Made by a program: the position numbers and the translations under genes
Notes under the pieces: model-generated
Database searches by the model: none
What the model was told of the DNA's origin: nothing
The model's input: the letters and a program-made list of their open reading frames with translations, nothing else
Shown: in pieces, positions 22,256 through 34,344 of the stretch
Position numbering within the stretch: position 1 is the first letter of the stretch
How the letters are laid out: each line of letters opens with the position of its first letter
NCBI RefSeq assembly: GCF_018873765.1
Contig: NC_057925.1
Location: 58,912,970 to 58,976,969, forward strand
DNA: 64,000 nucleotides
DNA from: Telopea speciosissima
Lineage: Eukaryota; Streptophyta; Magnoliopsida; Proteales; Proteaceae
Direction: 5' to 3'

Positions 22256-22820
22256 CCATGCTGTGTTTGGTTGAATAGAAATAACAAGAAAGAAAACGAA
22301 TTGGATAAGAATCAACTGGTGCCGATTATGATGTCTTGATTTCTTGAGTCGTATCCGAATTGATAAGTGAGAACCGTATAAGACCAAAAAAAAAAACGGA
22401 CTGTCACCTACTGTGAACTTTCTGTTTGGAAAATTGGAATCTGACTTTGAAAGAGGAGAATTGAAATTGAACCCTGCAGTTGCAAGGAAGTTGCTTATAT
22501 AGATTACAGAGTAATAGAGCAAGTGAAAAGTAAAGTAGTACGGGAAGAAAAGAGAGAGAAAGAGACTTCTCAAAAATTTGATAGGTTCAAGGTTTAGACT
22601 GAGTCACTCAATCATCCTTGGAGGGCACGTAAACCCCCACGCAAAGGAGCCTATGGAAGATGGAAGACCGAAATATCAAAGAAGGAAGCTTTTTGCCATA
22701 TATTATTCTAATTCGTAGCCTATATATATATATATATGTATGTGTGTGGATAGTCTTTATGTACCACTCTTCATCAATATTATACAACTAAGGTTGGTGA
22801 AACAGAAATATTAGAGTGAC
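22256..22820. repeat. Upstream flank and promoter of unit 5
   Basis: The flank starts with phrases shared with 5625-5775 and carries the 'gaaccctgcagttgcaagg' word seen before other copies. A long TATATATATATATA run at about 22720-22738 stands where the TATA box is in the sister genes. The conserved block before it is diverged ('ggaagctttttgcc'). Confidence 0.6.
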
Positions 22821-22821
22821 C

Positions 22822-23199
22822 ATGGCTCGGGCATTTGTTGTTGGATTGAATGACAACGGAGGTGCTCCTATGTTTCACATCTCAGGAGGAGGCCTGTTTT
22901 TGTTTTGCTTGGTTGTGGTGTCTCTCTCTATGATCTCTATGATAGTATTTGTCTGTGGTGATTCTTCAGATGGACCCCGTAAACGCCGTAGAGGTGGTGG
23001 CGGTGGTGATGGAGGCGGTGGTTGTGGTGGTGGTGATGGAGGCGGTGGCTGTGGCGGTGGTGGTGGTGGCGGTGGCTGTGGTGGTGGTGGCGGTGGTGAT
23101 GGAGGCGGTGGTTGTGGTGGTGGTGATGGAGGCGGTGGCTGTGGCGGTGGTGGTGGTGGCGGTGGCTGTGGTGGTGGTGGTGGTGGTGGCGGTTGTTGA
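22822..23199 (+). CDS. Small membrane protein with Gly/Cys-rich tail, family copy 5 (intact, expanded tail)
   Basis: A 125-residue ORF starting MARAFVVGLNDNGGAPMF in a good context (accATGg). The membrane segment is followed by GDSSDGPRKRRR and the longest tail in the family. The tail contains a 30-residue unit (GGGDGGGGCGGGDGGGGC and its continuation) present twice in tandem, a 90-bp duplication at about 22998-23177. Asp residues break the Gly runs here but not in copy 4. A GTG six bases upstream is in frame, but ATG at 22822 aligns with the sisters. Function is unknown. Confidence 0.7.
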   Translation: MARAFVVGLNDNGGAPMFHISGGGLFLFCLVVVSLSMISMIVFVCGDSSDGPRKRRRGGGGGDGGGGCGGGDGGGGCGGGGGGGGCGGGGGGDGGGGCGGGDGGGGCGGGGGGGGCGGGGGGGGC

Positions 23200-24499
23200 C
23201 CTCTCCACTTCTTTTTTTAAACTCTTTACCAAAAGAGATTTAATTATTGATACCTCTCAGGTTCTCCCGGTGTTAAATAATTTATAATTTTATGTATTTT
23301 TTTTGCCCTTTTTATGTGGAGCACAATTATTTTTTAAAAAAAAAAATTCATATTGACGTCCACAAGATGTTAAATTATTTGTACTCTTATTTTTTTGCCC
23401 TTTTAATACAATGCATAAATTTTTTTTTTCTAATGAAGATAAATATAGTCATTTTACATGTAAACCTATGAAATGTGTATGATAATGGCACCTTTTGGTA
23501 ATAACATAATGATATCTTACTTTTGAATTATTTTTAACACTTTTTTTATATCCTTAAGTTAAAAAACTTTTGAAAATAAGACTAGAGGACATTTAAAAAG
23601 TGTCAAATTCTAAATACACCTATAGAGGTGTCATATATAGAAACTTAGAAACAAATAAAATAACCTTATTTTATTTGGAAAAAAAGTTGTGCACAATGCC
23701 AATTCAAAATGGTATGGTTTACCAGCCTAAAATCAGTTCAGCCCGATCAAAACCAGAACAAACTGACCGACACCCGTAATTACTACCAATTATGCTTCAA
23801 ATAAGTGATTTGTTTATTCCATTAAATTAGTTTAAAATAATGTATATTTTCTCAAAAGTGAAGTTTAATTTTTGTTGGGGGGTGTAAATTCTCTTAAAAG
23901 TGAAGTTGCACACTCTTCTATCAAAAAAAGAAAAAACGTTGCACACTCATTAGTAGGGGTCACGGTGCTTAGTAGGGGTCACGGTGCAGGCTTCAAGCAC
24001 AATGAGACCCGGCTAGGACCAACCTAGCCCGACCGATTGACACCCCTACTCATTCGTTCCATTTCATGTATGGATTTATGTGAGCAAGGTTAACAAAGTA
24101 GAGATCGAGCATTAAAGCCGTCGGTTGAAGTACGCTAATTTTCTTCTTTTGTTTGAAACATGATTTTTCTTGTTTGTTTTTGCCAAGTATCACATCTAAG
24201 TAAATTGGACAACTGATCCAGATTTGGATTATATTGAATGATTTTTTGTCCAAAGTATATAATTATGTATGTTGCTAAGTACTTTTTTTTTGGCGGGGGG
24301 GGGGTAAATGTTACTAAGTACTTATTATTAATAGTCATATACATAGTTATATTTATAGTTAAATATTAATTGTCTGATTAATTCTTCTTTTTATTTACTA
24401 GTGAGTTTGCTATTGTACTTGTTAATGAAGATTTGAATCGCATAGATGTTGAGAAAACAGAGATAACTTGACATTGGCTGGATATCATTATTTATTTAT
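23200..24499. other. Intergenic, AT-rich, no gene recognised
   Basis: It begins with the family 3' flank ('aaagagatttaattattg'), then has partial duplicates of that flank ('gttaaatta.ttgtac'). At about 23945-23985 there is a short direct repeat ('ttagtaggggtcacggtgc' twice). A G-run lies at 24294-24303. No coding sequence is supported. Confidence 0.5.
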
Positions 24500-26205
24500 G
24501 GGAAAATTTTACTGACACCCTCCTAAAAGTGTCTAATATCTCAGAAACTTATTATACTTGGTCAAAATGTCACAGACACCCTAAACGTTAAGCGACAGTT
24601 AGTACCCAAACGTGAAATATCCATTTTACCCCTTAATAATTTCAATAAACCCAACTCTCTGCTCTCTCCTGTGGCGGCAACCTCTCCTCTCTGCAACTTC
24701 CTCGCAGTACTGTCTTCCCCGTTCGGAATCACGAACCGCCTCATGAAATCGCCGGTACGAATCGTTCAGAAACGCCAGAGATCGCTGATCAGGCGTTCCT
24801 CAAGGGCATCTATGATCTACTGTGTACGTCGGTGAAGAGATGGAGCGATTCGTGGTCAGTTCTTGCATCACCAGAGCTTCGTTGAACTACTCAAGAAATC
24901 AGCTCAGGAGTATGGTTACGAGCAGAAAGGCATGCTTACGATCCCCTGTGGTGTCCTCGTCTTCAAACGAGTTCTTGAAGCGTTGAAAGATGGAGATGAA
25001 ACTAGAGACCTTGAAGAGCTCCTCTGCTCTTTCTCTACTGATTTCCTCTAATCTTCTCTCTTTTTGCTTATCTTTTTTTTGTTTTCTTTGTTTCATTTAC
25101 CCTTTTTTCTTTTTTGGAGATCAGATCTTTGTGTATATATACTCTCCAGCCATGAAAAGGAGGAATTGAAATTAGGGTTTTCTTTTCTTTCTGCGAAGCT
25201 GTTTCTTGGTGGTGGTGGTGTAGTTTTTTATGTAAGATCAAATTCTTCAAGAACAGAAATCGAGATTACTAGTTTGCCCTAATTTCCTACACTTTTTTCG
25301 CCGTGAAATTCATGATTACTGGGTATTTTGGGCTTTGATTGGTGATGATTTTTTTCTTCATAACATTAAAAAATAGGTTCTTCGTCGTTTGCCGCATACT
25401 TGACTAGAAGCAAAATGTTTCTGATTATCATTGGAACATCGACTTGTGTATTTCTCAACTTCTTGGAATCATTTATTGATTGTTTTAATTACTGATGGCT
25501 AGATAGATTGTAATGCTCCTAAGACTTCTCACCATGCGTGGTCTCTGCCGCAGCTCATGGAGATCTGGGGTGAAGATTGACATCTCTTGAAATAGTCATA
25601 ACTTCTCCTGGAAGGGTTTCGGTGTTAACGATCACTTACTAGAAAAGAACCTGCAATTAAAAGATGAAGTTGCAGAGAGGAGAGGTTGCCGCCGCTGGAG
25701 AGAGAGGAGGGTTGGGTTCTCAGTCGCTTAATAAATAAGACCAATTATAAGGCGCTCTAACAACGAAACTTCAAGAACCCCACCAATTTGGTCTGATCTA
25801 TTTCCAGTTCTCCTACGGCAAGAACAGGGAACTTCTACAGGCAATCGACGCCATCTTCTTATTTTGACCCATTTCCAGATCTCCCCCTTTGATCAGATTA
25901 GGGACTCATATGGTGTGCCCAACGAAAACAATGGAAGAGAGTTGTGTTTTACCTTTAAGGGTATTATGGGAAGTTCACCCTGTGGTAAGGGTAATTTTTT
26001 TTTTTTTTGGTAAAGGGGTGATAAGGGTAATTTCATCATTTAAAAAAAGTTAACAGACACTTAACTGCAGAGACTAACGGAGTGGATTAAATTGAAACAA
26101 ATTCATAAAAATAGGGGGTGTCTGTGATATTTTGACCAAATATGGTAAATTTCTGAGATATTGGATATTTTTAGGGGGTGTCCATGAAAATTTTCCTTTA
26201 TTTAT
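24491..26205. mobile_element. Mutator-like element B carrying a SAUR-like fragment (Pack-MULE-like)
   Basis: The element is about 24500-26196. It is flanked by 'tttatttat' on both sides (24491-24499 and 26197-26205), a 9-bp duplication although in low-complexity sequence. The ends are inverted repeats: 'ggaaaattttactgacaccc' at the left against the complement of 'ggtgtccatgaaaattttcc' at the right. Similarity extends about 90 bp inward ('aatatctcagaaa', 'ggtcaaaat.tcacagacac'). Further in, 'ggcggcaacctctcc' at 24673 is inverted at about 25680. The arms differ in sequence from elements A and C, so this is a second family. No transposase is seen. Confidence 0.75.
24743..25051 (+). pseudogene. 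SAUR-like gene fragment captured in a transposon
   Basis: Three reading-frame blocks together look like a small auxin-up RNA protein. They are a basic N-terminus (MKSPVRIVQKRQRSLIRRSS), a YVGEEMERFVVS block in another frame, and the diagnostic C-terminal part HHQSFVELLKKSAQEYGYEQ, then KGMLTIPCGVLVFKRVLEAL back in the first frame. Two frame changes (near 24825 and 24857) break the gene; the second looks like a small deletion after VVS. SAUR genes are normally one intact exon of this size. It sits inside element B, between its inverted arms, which argues for capture at the DNA level followed by decay. Confidence 0.75.
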
Positions 26206-26930
26206 TTATTATTTATTGTACAAAACACATAAAACCTTTTTTTTTTCTTTTTTTGCATTTATCATAAGAATGTTGATCCATGCGTATTAAAACATATCTT
26301 AACCGTATCTAGCATCGCTATAATATTATCTCTGAGACGTCTCTTATAACAAACTTTTCAATATATTGTTGAAAGGGTCTTAAAATGTAAATCCTGCGCC
26401 ACACACGAACTGGGAGCTTCTATGCCCTAGTGAGCCTTAGGAAGGTGGCCCCAAGAAATTATGTAGCGATGAAGATTGATTTGATCATGAGACCTCGCTT
26501 CCTGAGACGGAGTCTAATGTCCCCTCCAAACCAACTGCCCTAACTCCTTGTAGTTAAAGGATCCTCACTAATGCTTTGCACAAATTAACTTTGCCGCCAA
26601 TATATCTCAAAAGTGACAAATCAATGTCAAGAGACATTGATAGAATTCAATCCCAAAATTATTCAATAGATGACAATAAATGGATAACACAGAAACCACT
26701 CACAAATACATTTATTTATATTAAAAACAATGGCTGATACATATAATGGAAGTTAATATGTAGGTATATAATTAAGGTGATGAAATAGAAGATTAACAAA
26801 CAATTATTGGAAGAGAAAGAAAGAAAAGAAGGAAATTAAATCTGGGCTGTAGAATTAAATTATTCACCCCATCCAACAGAAATGATCGAACATGAGCATG
26901 CAAGACCCACCATTTGTATATATCATCTCG
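26206..26930. other. Intergenic, no gene recognised
   Basis: AT-rich sequence downstream of the gene at 26937-27134. The part from about 26790 to 26936 is probably the 3' untranslated region of that minus-strand gene. Confidence 0.4.
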
Positions 26931-26936
26931 AAAGTT

Positions 26937-27134
26937 TTAGTGCTTCAAGAGAAAGAAGAGAGACAAAAAGAGGGAAGAGCAGATAACAGCACCGGAGATG
27001 GGCAATCCAGTAACAGCTCCGTTTCCTGGGGTGAGTGGAGGCGCTCCTACCGGCGCTATCGCGGAGGCCACGGCGAACATCGAGATCATACAAAGGAGAA
27101 AGGTGGCCATGAAGGAAGCACTGATTCTCTCCAT
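26937..27134 (-). CDS. Arabinogalactan-peptide-like small secreted protein
   Basis: A 65-residue ORF. Residues 1-about 25 (MERISASFMATFLLCMISMF, then AVASA) form a typical signal peptide. A short mature part follows with AP, APP, TP and LP dipeptides (IAPVGAPPLTPGNGAVTGLP). The last 20 or so residues are hydrophobic (AVICSSLFLSLFFLLKH), as in GPI-anchor signals, with small residues just before. This layout is that of classical plant AG peptides: secreted, O-glycosylated on hydroxyproline and held at the plasma membrane by a GPI anchor. A TATAAATAG box lies about 140 bp upstream. The rest of the gene (UTR, no intron) fits a real short gene. Another small GPI or membrane peptide is possible. 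Confidence 0.65.
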   Translation of the reverse strand: MERISASFMATFLLCMISMFAVASAIAPVGAPPLTPGNGAVTGLPISGAVICSSLFLSLFFLLKH

Positions 27135-27270
27135 TGCTAATAGTTTAAGAAAACACGTACAGATGATGAATCTCTATGAAAAGGGTGATGAGGATCAGAT
27201 AGAGAGAGAAAGAGCAGAAGAATGGGCTTTTGCCTGAAATCTGATTATGCAAAGTTGGGGTTAGTAGAGA

Positions 27271-27280
27271 AGCTATTTAT
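27271..27280 (-). promoter_or_regulatory. TATA box of the AG-peptide-like gene
   Basis: On the minus strand the sequence reads CTTATAAATAGC about 137-145 bp before the ATG at 27134, which would give a 5' leader of about 105-110 bases. Confidence 0.6.
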
Positions 27281-30200
27281 AAGTTTTTTTTTTTTAATGG
27301 GGTTTGGACCCTACAAAGAACATGGGAGAGTGTCTTGAAGGAATCCTAGGGTTCATAAACCCCTATAGGATTTTAGTATATTTCCTAAAATACCCTCTAG
27401 CAAGCATATGAAGTTGGTGACCATGGCTTAAGGAAAACTCGGTCTTTTTCTTTCTTTCTTTTTTTTTTAAAAATAAAAGGTTTTTCTTTTATGTACACGG
27501 TATTGACATTAATATATGTACTCCCCCACCCCCAGCCCAAAATTGGTTCCAAAAAGGGCTAAAAAAAGACATTAACATTAACATTAACAGGTAAGAAGGT
27601 TAACAGGGGTGGAGTGTATTTTATGAGAAATATTTTTTATTATTTAATAATTTTTTAACATAAAACGATCCACAAAATGGTAACCGCATAGAAGGAAGAA
27701 TCCTTTTATCACCGGTGATTTGACTCTTGGTCATCATAAACTTCCACCCATTATTGTACCATCAATTGAGATTGATATGATGACAGATCGAGATGAGGGA
27801 GATTCTTTCTTCACCGTGGGTGAAAGGAAGCTCGGTCCGTATAAATAATAGTTGCAAGAAACATACAATCTATCTTAGAGATCGAACTAAGTCTCCTTGG
27901 AAAAGGTGTTGCTTGATTAACATACGGAATTTGTATGGCTGTCAAGCAAGGAAAATAAAAGCAATTTGCATGCTCTGGTTTTTTTAAGAGGCAGTTTGCA
28001 TGATAGGCTTACAAACAGAAAATTAGAAAAGACACAATTTGAATAAGCTGGTTTGCATTATATCTTTCATTTCATTTTTTAGGGTAAGATGTATGTCTCA
28101 TTTCATGCTTTATATTATTGTGCTTTTTGCTCTCAATCTAGTTGTACTTAGATTTAAGCTGAAAGTTTTACAAAAAAAAATGATTTAAGTTGAAAGAAAC
28201 TTTCTAAGAGACCGAAAAAGAAAGATGAAAGATATGGGCAAGATAAGATGTTTTTTCCACGTTATAAATTAAATGAGTGCATCTTATTGTCACCAAGTTG
28301 GTGAAGTGAGAAATTGAACATTCTTTTAATTGTTTTTTGTCTTATTCTCAAAGTTATTTAAGTTAAAAATAGGAATATATTTTTGAAATAAGTTTTTTTA
28401 TTGGTAAAGAATTTTTGAAATAAATTGAAACTATCAATAATTGTCATTGTCAATGTGATATGACATGATTCACCCTCAGGAGAAAAAAAAAACATAAGAA
28501 ATGTGTCATATTAATAGGACAAAAAAGTAAAATTATAATCTTGTTGTAACCAACCTTGGTGACTTTCTTTTATCACTGGATTTTGGTCCGGCCAAATATT
28601 TTGTTGATTTAGACTAATGTTCCTTTTCCATTAGAGATTAATTGTTTTTGAAAGTTGTTACGTTACTTCCTTAAAAAGATATGGGTAAGATATAGCTATG
28701 AAGATTTTATAAACTTCAATCGATAATGGTAGGTTTGCATATTTGTGTAAAAGAACAGATATTACTAGAGATGACTCTTTCAAAATAATCAGTTGTTATT
28801 TAATTGGAATAGTTTTCTAGAAAATTCATTCTTCTTATTAAGTTATTTTATAGAATTTACTAATTCTCAAGCAATTTTGTTGGATATTTTGAAGACTCAA
28901 TTTTGATTATACTTTTCTAAGGAAAAAAATTATATATATTATTAATTTAATATTATGCTAGGAAACTTTTATTCCTACTTGCTAGTTTTATTCATGCATC
29001 AAAATTAAATTCATTTTGTTTCAAAAAATTAGAACTCATTGGTGACACTTATATGGAGAATAATAAAACAAAGAGAGATTCTAGTTGTAAGGTATCTAAT
29101 GAAATCGTAGTTGGAATGTGATCTCATTCAAAGAGAAAGATATAACTTATTTGGAGTTTATTTTTGTATGATACGGATGATCTGATCCCCAAGGAGGGAA
29201 AATCAAACTGAAGAAACTGCCACATGTTTGGGAGGGGAGGGAAAAGACATTGAATGCTCCAACCTTTGTGAGACTCAATGAGGGTCCCAATAGTGATATG
29301 GATGCAACAACACATAAGGCTTTTCTTTGCATAGTAAGGCCTTTTCTATTTAAGAGTGCGCTAGCAAACTAGGGCTCTTGATCTCGTTGGTTGAGCAAGC
29401 GAGTATTCCTCCTCAGACCAATCCCCTATTGCTCATTGAAATCTGTCTTCGCTTAGATTGATAGGCTAGGTCGGTTCCGAAACTGAAGCTCAACAGAGAG
29501 CCGAAGAAGAGTAGAGCTTTAAGGATTGTATACAAGGAAGTCAACAAGCAATCCCCACCTAATAAGTAAGAATTGATGGTGACTAAAGGCTCATAGCTTT
29601 ACCATTTGCTTCAACGGATAAAGGTGATCAGTCTTCACTTCATCAACAATGAAATTGGGCAAAAGCAAATTGAGCCATGCATCCGTTTTTCAGTTGGCTT
29701 AATAAAATCACTAGCAGTGGAGGCTGAAAAGATGAACCGCATTCAAGCGACGTAAACAGAAACCCTGATCTACATTTAGGTTAATAGATATAAAAGAAAA
29801 GAAAATTCCAAATTTTTTTTTTAAAATTTGAGGAGAGAGAGACACACATAATCAATCTTTTTTTTTTTTTTTTTTTTGATGAAAGAAAACACATAATCAA
29901 TCATTGTGTCATGATGGGAAAAAAAAACCATGATAATACAATGATTGATTTATGTGTCTATTTCTCTCTTCAAATTATTTTTTTTTAAAATTTTGAATTC
30001 ATATGAACAAGTAGTAAATTGACTGTTTACAAGTAAGTAAGAGTGTCAAATGCTGGCCCACATTAATAGGCCCGATCGGGTCCTATTGGTGAAAGCCTGA
30101 CACTGGATCGTTCAATTCGGTTAGTAAACTGTCCAGTGTCAGGCTTAGTCAAATTATGCAAAGGGTAGGTAACAATGCTTGGCTGTAGTCGAATGAACAC

Positions 30201-30690
30201 AAGACCAAAATCAACCAGCACCGATAACTGACCGTTTATAGCCAGATTAGCCCGTTTATGGACTATTTAAAACCCAATTTATCAGTTACCCAGTTTGAAG
30301 TCCAATTATAGCCCGATTACTGCCAGTCCAATTTGTTTATTTTTAAAATTTTTTTTATTTTTTAATATAGAAAAAATTATCATTATCTTGCACATTTTAC
30401 ATGTTAAAATACAATGGTTACCTCGTTGAAATATTTTGTTTTGGTTGTACTGAAAATGTAAAAATTTAAGTAGGGCAAAAAACTCATTTGAAACCTTAAA
30501 GTATGGCAATAAGAAAATTCCTTATAACAGAGATTAAACATTCATCAAGTCAATACAATATAAAAAACAACACGTTTTCTGTTTTTGCCTTTTCTTATCT
30601 GATGCTCACTACAAAAGCCCATGTAAAAAAATAAAATAAAACAAAATAAAGCCCAAGAAAGAGAAGGCAACCTGGTCACGTTAGTGTGTG
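27281..30690. other. Gene-poor AT-rich region
   Basis: No coding gene is supported. Poly-T and poly-A runs are common. About 29350-29760 stands out by more even base composition and lack of simple repeats (see findings). A short inverted repeat around 'cataatcaatca' lies at 29850-29955. From 30030 to 30320 there are 'gcccgatt'-type words typical of old decayed repeats. Confidence 0.5.
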
Positions 30691-30694
30691 GCGG

Positions 30695-31030
30695 ATCTTT
30701 ATCTCCTTCAATTCCCTGCCCGGCCTAGTTCCCAAGTTCCTCTAACAAGGGAAGGCTGGAATGACCACCTTACCCCTATCCGAACATTCTGCTTGGGTCA
30801 GGCCCACCACCCCCTATTAGAAGAACTGGGGAACTGAGCTAGGTAGGGAATTGGAGGAGATAATCTTTTGTGCACGGCCCCTAAGCCCAAACACATGACC
30901 GCGCGAAATAACCGTTTCACCCCTATCGATTACCATGTTTTCATGGGGATGCAACAGTCATTTTGTGCCACCTGTGTCTAGGTATAGGGGTCATGGGCCG
31001 CATGTGACTAGGTCGCGTTCTTTCTTCTAT
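30695..31030. repeat. Two adjacent hairpin MITEs
   Basis: The first, about 30705-30875, has ends 'atctccttcaattccctgcc' and its complement ('gggaattggaggagat'). The second, about 30880-31028, resembles the MITE at 37428-37600 ('gtcgcgttctttctt' end, 'gtgtctaggtataggggtca' inside). Both lack coding potential. Confidence 0.55.
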
Positions 31031-33435
31031 AAAGCCCATATGAGAATAGCAAAAGAATCAGAAAGAGCTGAAATCCATAAGATCCAACCAGGGTTTTAGT
31101 AATCTTAATCGATATCGGTACATCGATCCGGATTGGCCTATATCGGTCTGGATCAAATGGCTTTTTTCTAAATTTCAATAAAAATCAGTTTTATTTATAT
31201 TTTTACCCTTAATCAGTACCCGTGGACTAGTATCGTATCGAAATCTACCGATAACGATACAAATTGACTGATATGATCGATCCGGTAATGATTCCTTGAA
31301 CCATGGATCCAAGACGTGCAGCCATACTCTGGAAAGATGGCTGCATAATTGAAATGCCCTTGGGACTATGACTGTCAGCCGGATAAAATCGGCAAGGTAA
31401 ATTTTTTTTTTTTCGGTGAACGGCAGGATCTTATATGTTCCCCTTTTTTTTTTTTTTTGGTAATGTGGATCTGTTATATGTTCCCATTAATTTTAATTTT
31501 CCGCATCATAACCGTTTTTTTATTTTTATTTTTGGGGTAGAACATCATTACCGTTTAGGTAATTAGGTTTCGTAAGTTAGTACGTGGACATGCTTTTATT
31601 TGGTCAATCGATTATTGGTGTATAATTGGGTTACTGGCAATTGGACTAAAATCACAATTTGGTTCCTCTTCTGCGGCCGTACAGCCTTTGAGGTATCTGA
31701 ATCGTATCATTCAATTTAGTCAATGATCCTGATATCGTGTTGATATTGTATCAGTGAAACGATATAAACAAAGGGTAAAATAGTTAAAAAACTTATTTTT
31801 TTTTTTTTAAAACAATGTAAATTTGTCTAATATACCATCGATCAGTACGACTGTACCTATACCATATCGATATCAAACTTTGAATAGGTTAATTAGTTAA
31901 TTGAACTATAAATGAATTATAATTGAGTTTAAATGTTTATAAAACGGTTGTTTATCGATCGATCTCAATCGGTGATCATTGGGCTAACCAGTTAGGACCT
32001 GGCTCTCCTATGGTCATGGTGAGAGCTGGAGGATCTAGCCCAACAAATACCGAGGGAAGGGGGGGAGGATTTCATAAGGAGGCCCACGTATGAAAAAACC
32101 CAAACAGCCATGTTTTTTGGTGAGCTGGATCTTCCAGTTCCCGCCACGGCTGGAGGAGAGCCGAATTAAACCAATCAGGCCTACCAGGGCTAGCACTCCA
32201 TGTAGCTATTTTGACCCATATAGACTAATTTTTTTTATTTTTTTATAAACACCATGTAGACTACTCACCTGTGTCTTAGAATAACCAAGGTAGACCCAGG
32301 TATGATAACTAACCGCCTGACCAGTTATTATATGATCTCTCAATCTTGCTTACTTTAATGACATAACCCTCAAAAGTGTAGGGCCGATTAAGACCCTACC
32401 AGACAAACGATTAGGTTTTTATTTATTTATTTATTTTTGGTAAAGACAAACGGTTAGGTTTTTATTTATTTATTTATTTATTGTAAAGACAAATGGTTAC
32501 GTAGTCCTGTAAGAATAGGCAGCTAACTTGAAGCTAATTATGAAAGAGAATTATTTTTTTTTTTTTTCGTGGGTGGTGGGGGGTTAATATGTAAATTTTG
32601 GACACCATGATATAGGTTTATTGTTCTACTAGACAAGTGGGGTAGTGTTTTTATGATTTTTAGACTTGGATCCATGGAGTCCACTCGCGATTGATTGGGA
32701 CTAGAGCTGCAAGAGGGTTGGGTTGGACCGGGCCTTTTAAAATCCTAGTCCAACCCTGAGTCCTTCTAGTTGCGCCTAGGTTTAGCCTGATCCTGACTTA
32801 GGGCTAGAAAAATTCGTACATCTCTCTGTCCCTATGGTTAGTGCCAATCAAGATCAGCCCAGCCCGACCCTGAGGACAGGTCAAAAAGAAGAACAAAAAA
32901 AAAAAGAAAGACCATGAAGTAAAAGACACGATCCAGTTGGGTCGGTCTGGGCTCAGTCTGAGGCCTTAATCCTGGCACAATCCATCCCTCACTTAGGGCT
33001 AGAAATTTTCAACCATGATCCACCCTTAGGGCCAAAGTTTCTCAACCCAAGACCTCTTCGAACTCAAGGCAGGCACTAAGGGCCAAACTTTGCACCCTTA
33101 AATTTGGAGCTAATTCCAATTAGATTTGATTCTATGTATACCAACTCAGACTGAGTTAGGGGATCAAGTCCGACTGATTTAGGAGAGAGAGAAAGAGACA
33201 ACCATCTTCTGGAAAGAGATTCAGCAATGTTGAAAACAAAATTATCAAGCAGATTTGGGAGGAATCCAATATATGATGAGGTTGGCTGATGTTGTGTCAC
33301 TTTATGAATCCAATGATTTATTTAATCGATACAAATTGTGATTCAGATCTTGTAGATATTTCAATTCCATCCAACCCGACTAATTCTTAACAAATGAGAG
33401 TGAGAAAGATCGAAAGCCTTCAGGTTTACCCAACT
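31031..33435. other. Intergenic with GGTATCG repeats and a segment duplicated near 44 kb
   Basis: About 31090-31310 and 31690-31880 are GGTATCG/GATCGG-type repeats. About 31965-32545 is duplicated at about 44025-44520 (shared phrases 'tgatcattgggctaaccagt' and 'tatatgatctctcaatcttg'). The remainder to 33435 is unique-looking and without a recognisable gene. Confidence 0.55.
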
Positions 33436-33439
33436 AAAA

Positions 33440-34340
33440 AAATTTACTGACTTCTTTTATTTCAAAAAAAACCCCCTGATATTTTAAAAACTCCAAATTA
33501 CCCCTGTATTCTCTCCTTTCTACCTGCATCCTTCTTTCAACAACCCACTGCCACCCAACCCAACTATCACAGAACCAGACCGTGGCTGTTACGAGTGCAC
33601 GTTTGTCCCTATTTTCAAATTGCTTCAGTGTTATCCCAACTCTACAATGGATAGAGTTTTATTGTAAATATGTTTGTAACAAAAATTCAAATATAAACAC
33701 AACACTCTCTGCTTGCACCGGTACGCACCGATAAGGGTATCAGTGTTGTCAGTCAGGTCATCTCAGCCGTTGCTACATCAACCCTTTGGGCCTCAATCGT
33801 CTCAATTCCTATCTCTCCCCTTAGATTCGTAATTTCGTATCCATGGTTTCAAGCGTATCACTGCTTCTTTTAATGCCAAAAAGTTTTACAATCACAGGAC
33901 ATGGTATATACGTTGTGGTTGGACAATCATGGTTTTAGTGCAAGGTATCAGAATGGGTATCTATCGGTAACCTGTAAAATCGATACAATATCGATATATC
34001 GATCTAGATCGGCTGATTCTCCTTTAAAAATGAGTTTTTTTTTTTTAAATTCTTTTACCCTTTGTTCGTATTGTGCTATCGACACAATATCGGTATCGAT
34101 AACTAGCAAAACCTATATGTACAGTGATACGATACCGATACGTTAAACCATGTGGGCAATAGTGGGTTGTCGGAAGGAGGATACGGAAGAAAAGGAGAGG
34201 GTACAGGGTTATTTGGGGTTTTTAAAATATCAAGGGTAAAAAAAGATAGAAGTTTCATGTTTTAGAGGAATCTAAAAAGAAGTTATGAATAGGAAACTTT
34301 GAGTAAATATAGATTAAGTATAGGAAAGTGATCGCAATTA
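33440..34340. mobile_element. Diverged palindromic element related to 13537-14867
   Basis: The two ends are inverted relatives: 'cctgatattttaaaaactcc' at about 33476 against the complement of 'ggggtttttaaaatatcaag' at about 34215, and 'caacccactgcc' against 'gggcaatagtgggttg'. The right arm also resembles the right arm of the 13537 element ('gagtaaatatagattaagta'). A GGTATCG repeat lies inside (about 33930-34150). I see no clear target duplication. Confidence 0.5.
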
Positions 34341-34344
34341 AGAA

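Noticed and set aside
29124..29332. Overlapping minus-strand ORFs and a protein-like plus-strand stretch (KIKLKKLPHVWEGREK)
   Set aside because: The plus-strand stretch faintly recalls a plant protein family but is too short and isolated to support a call.
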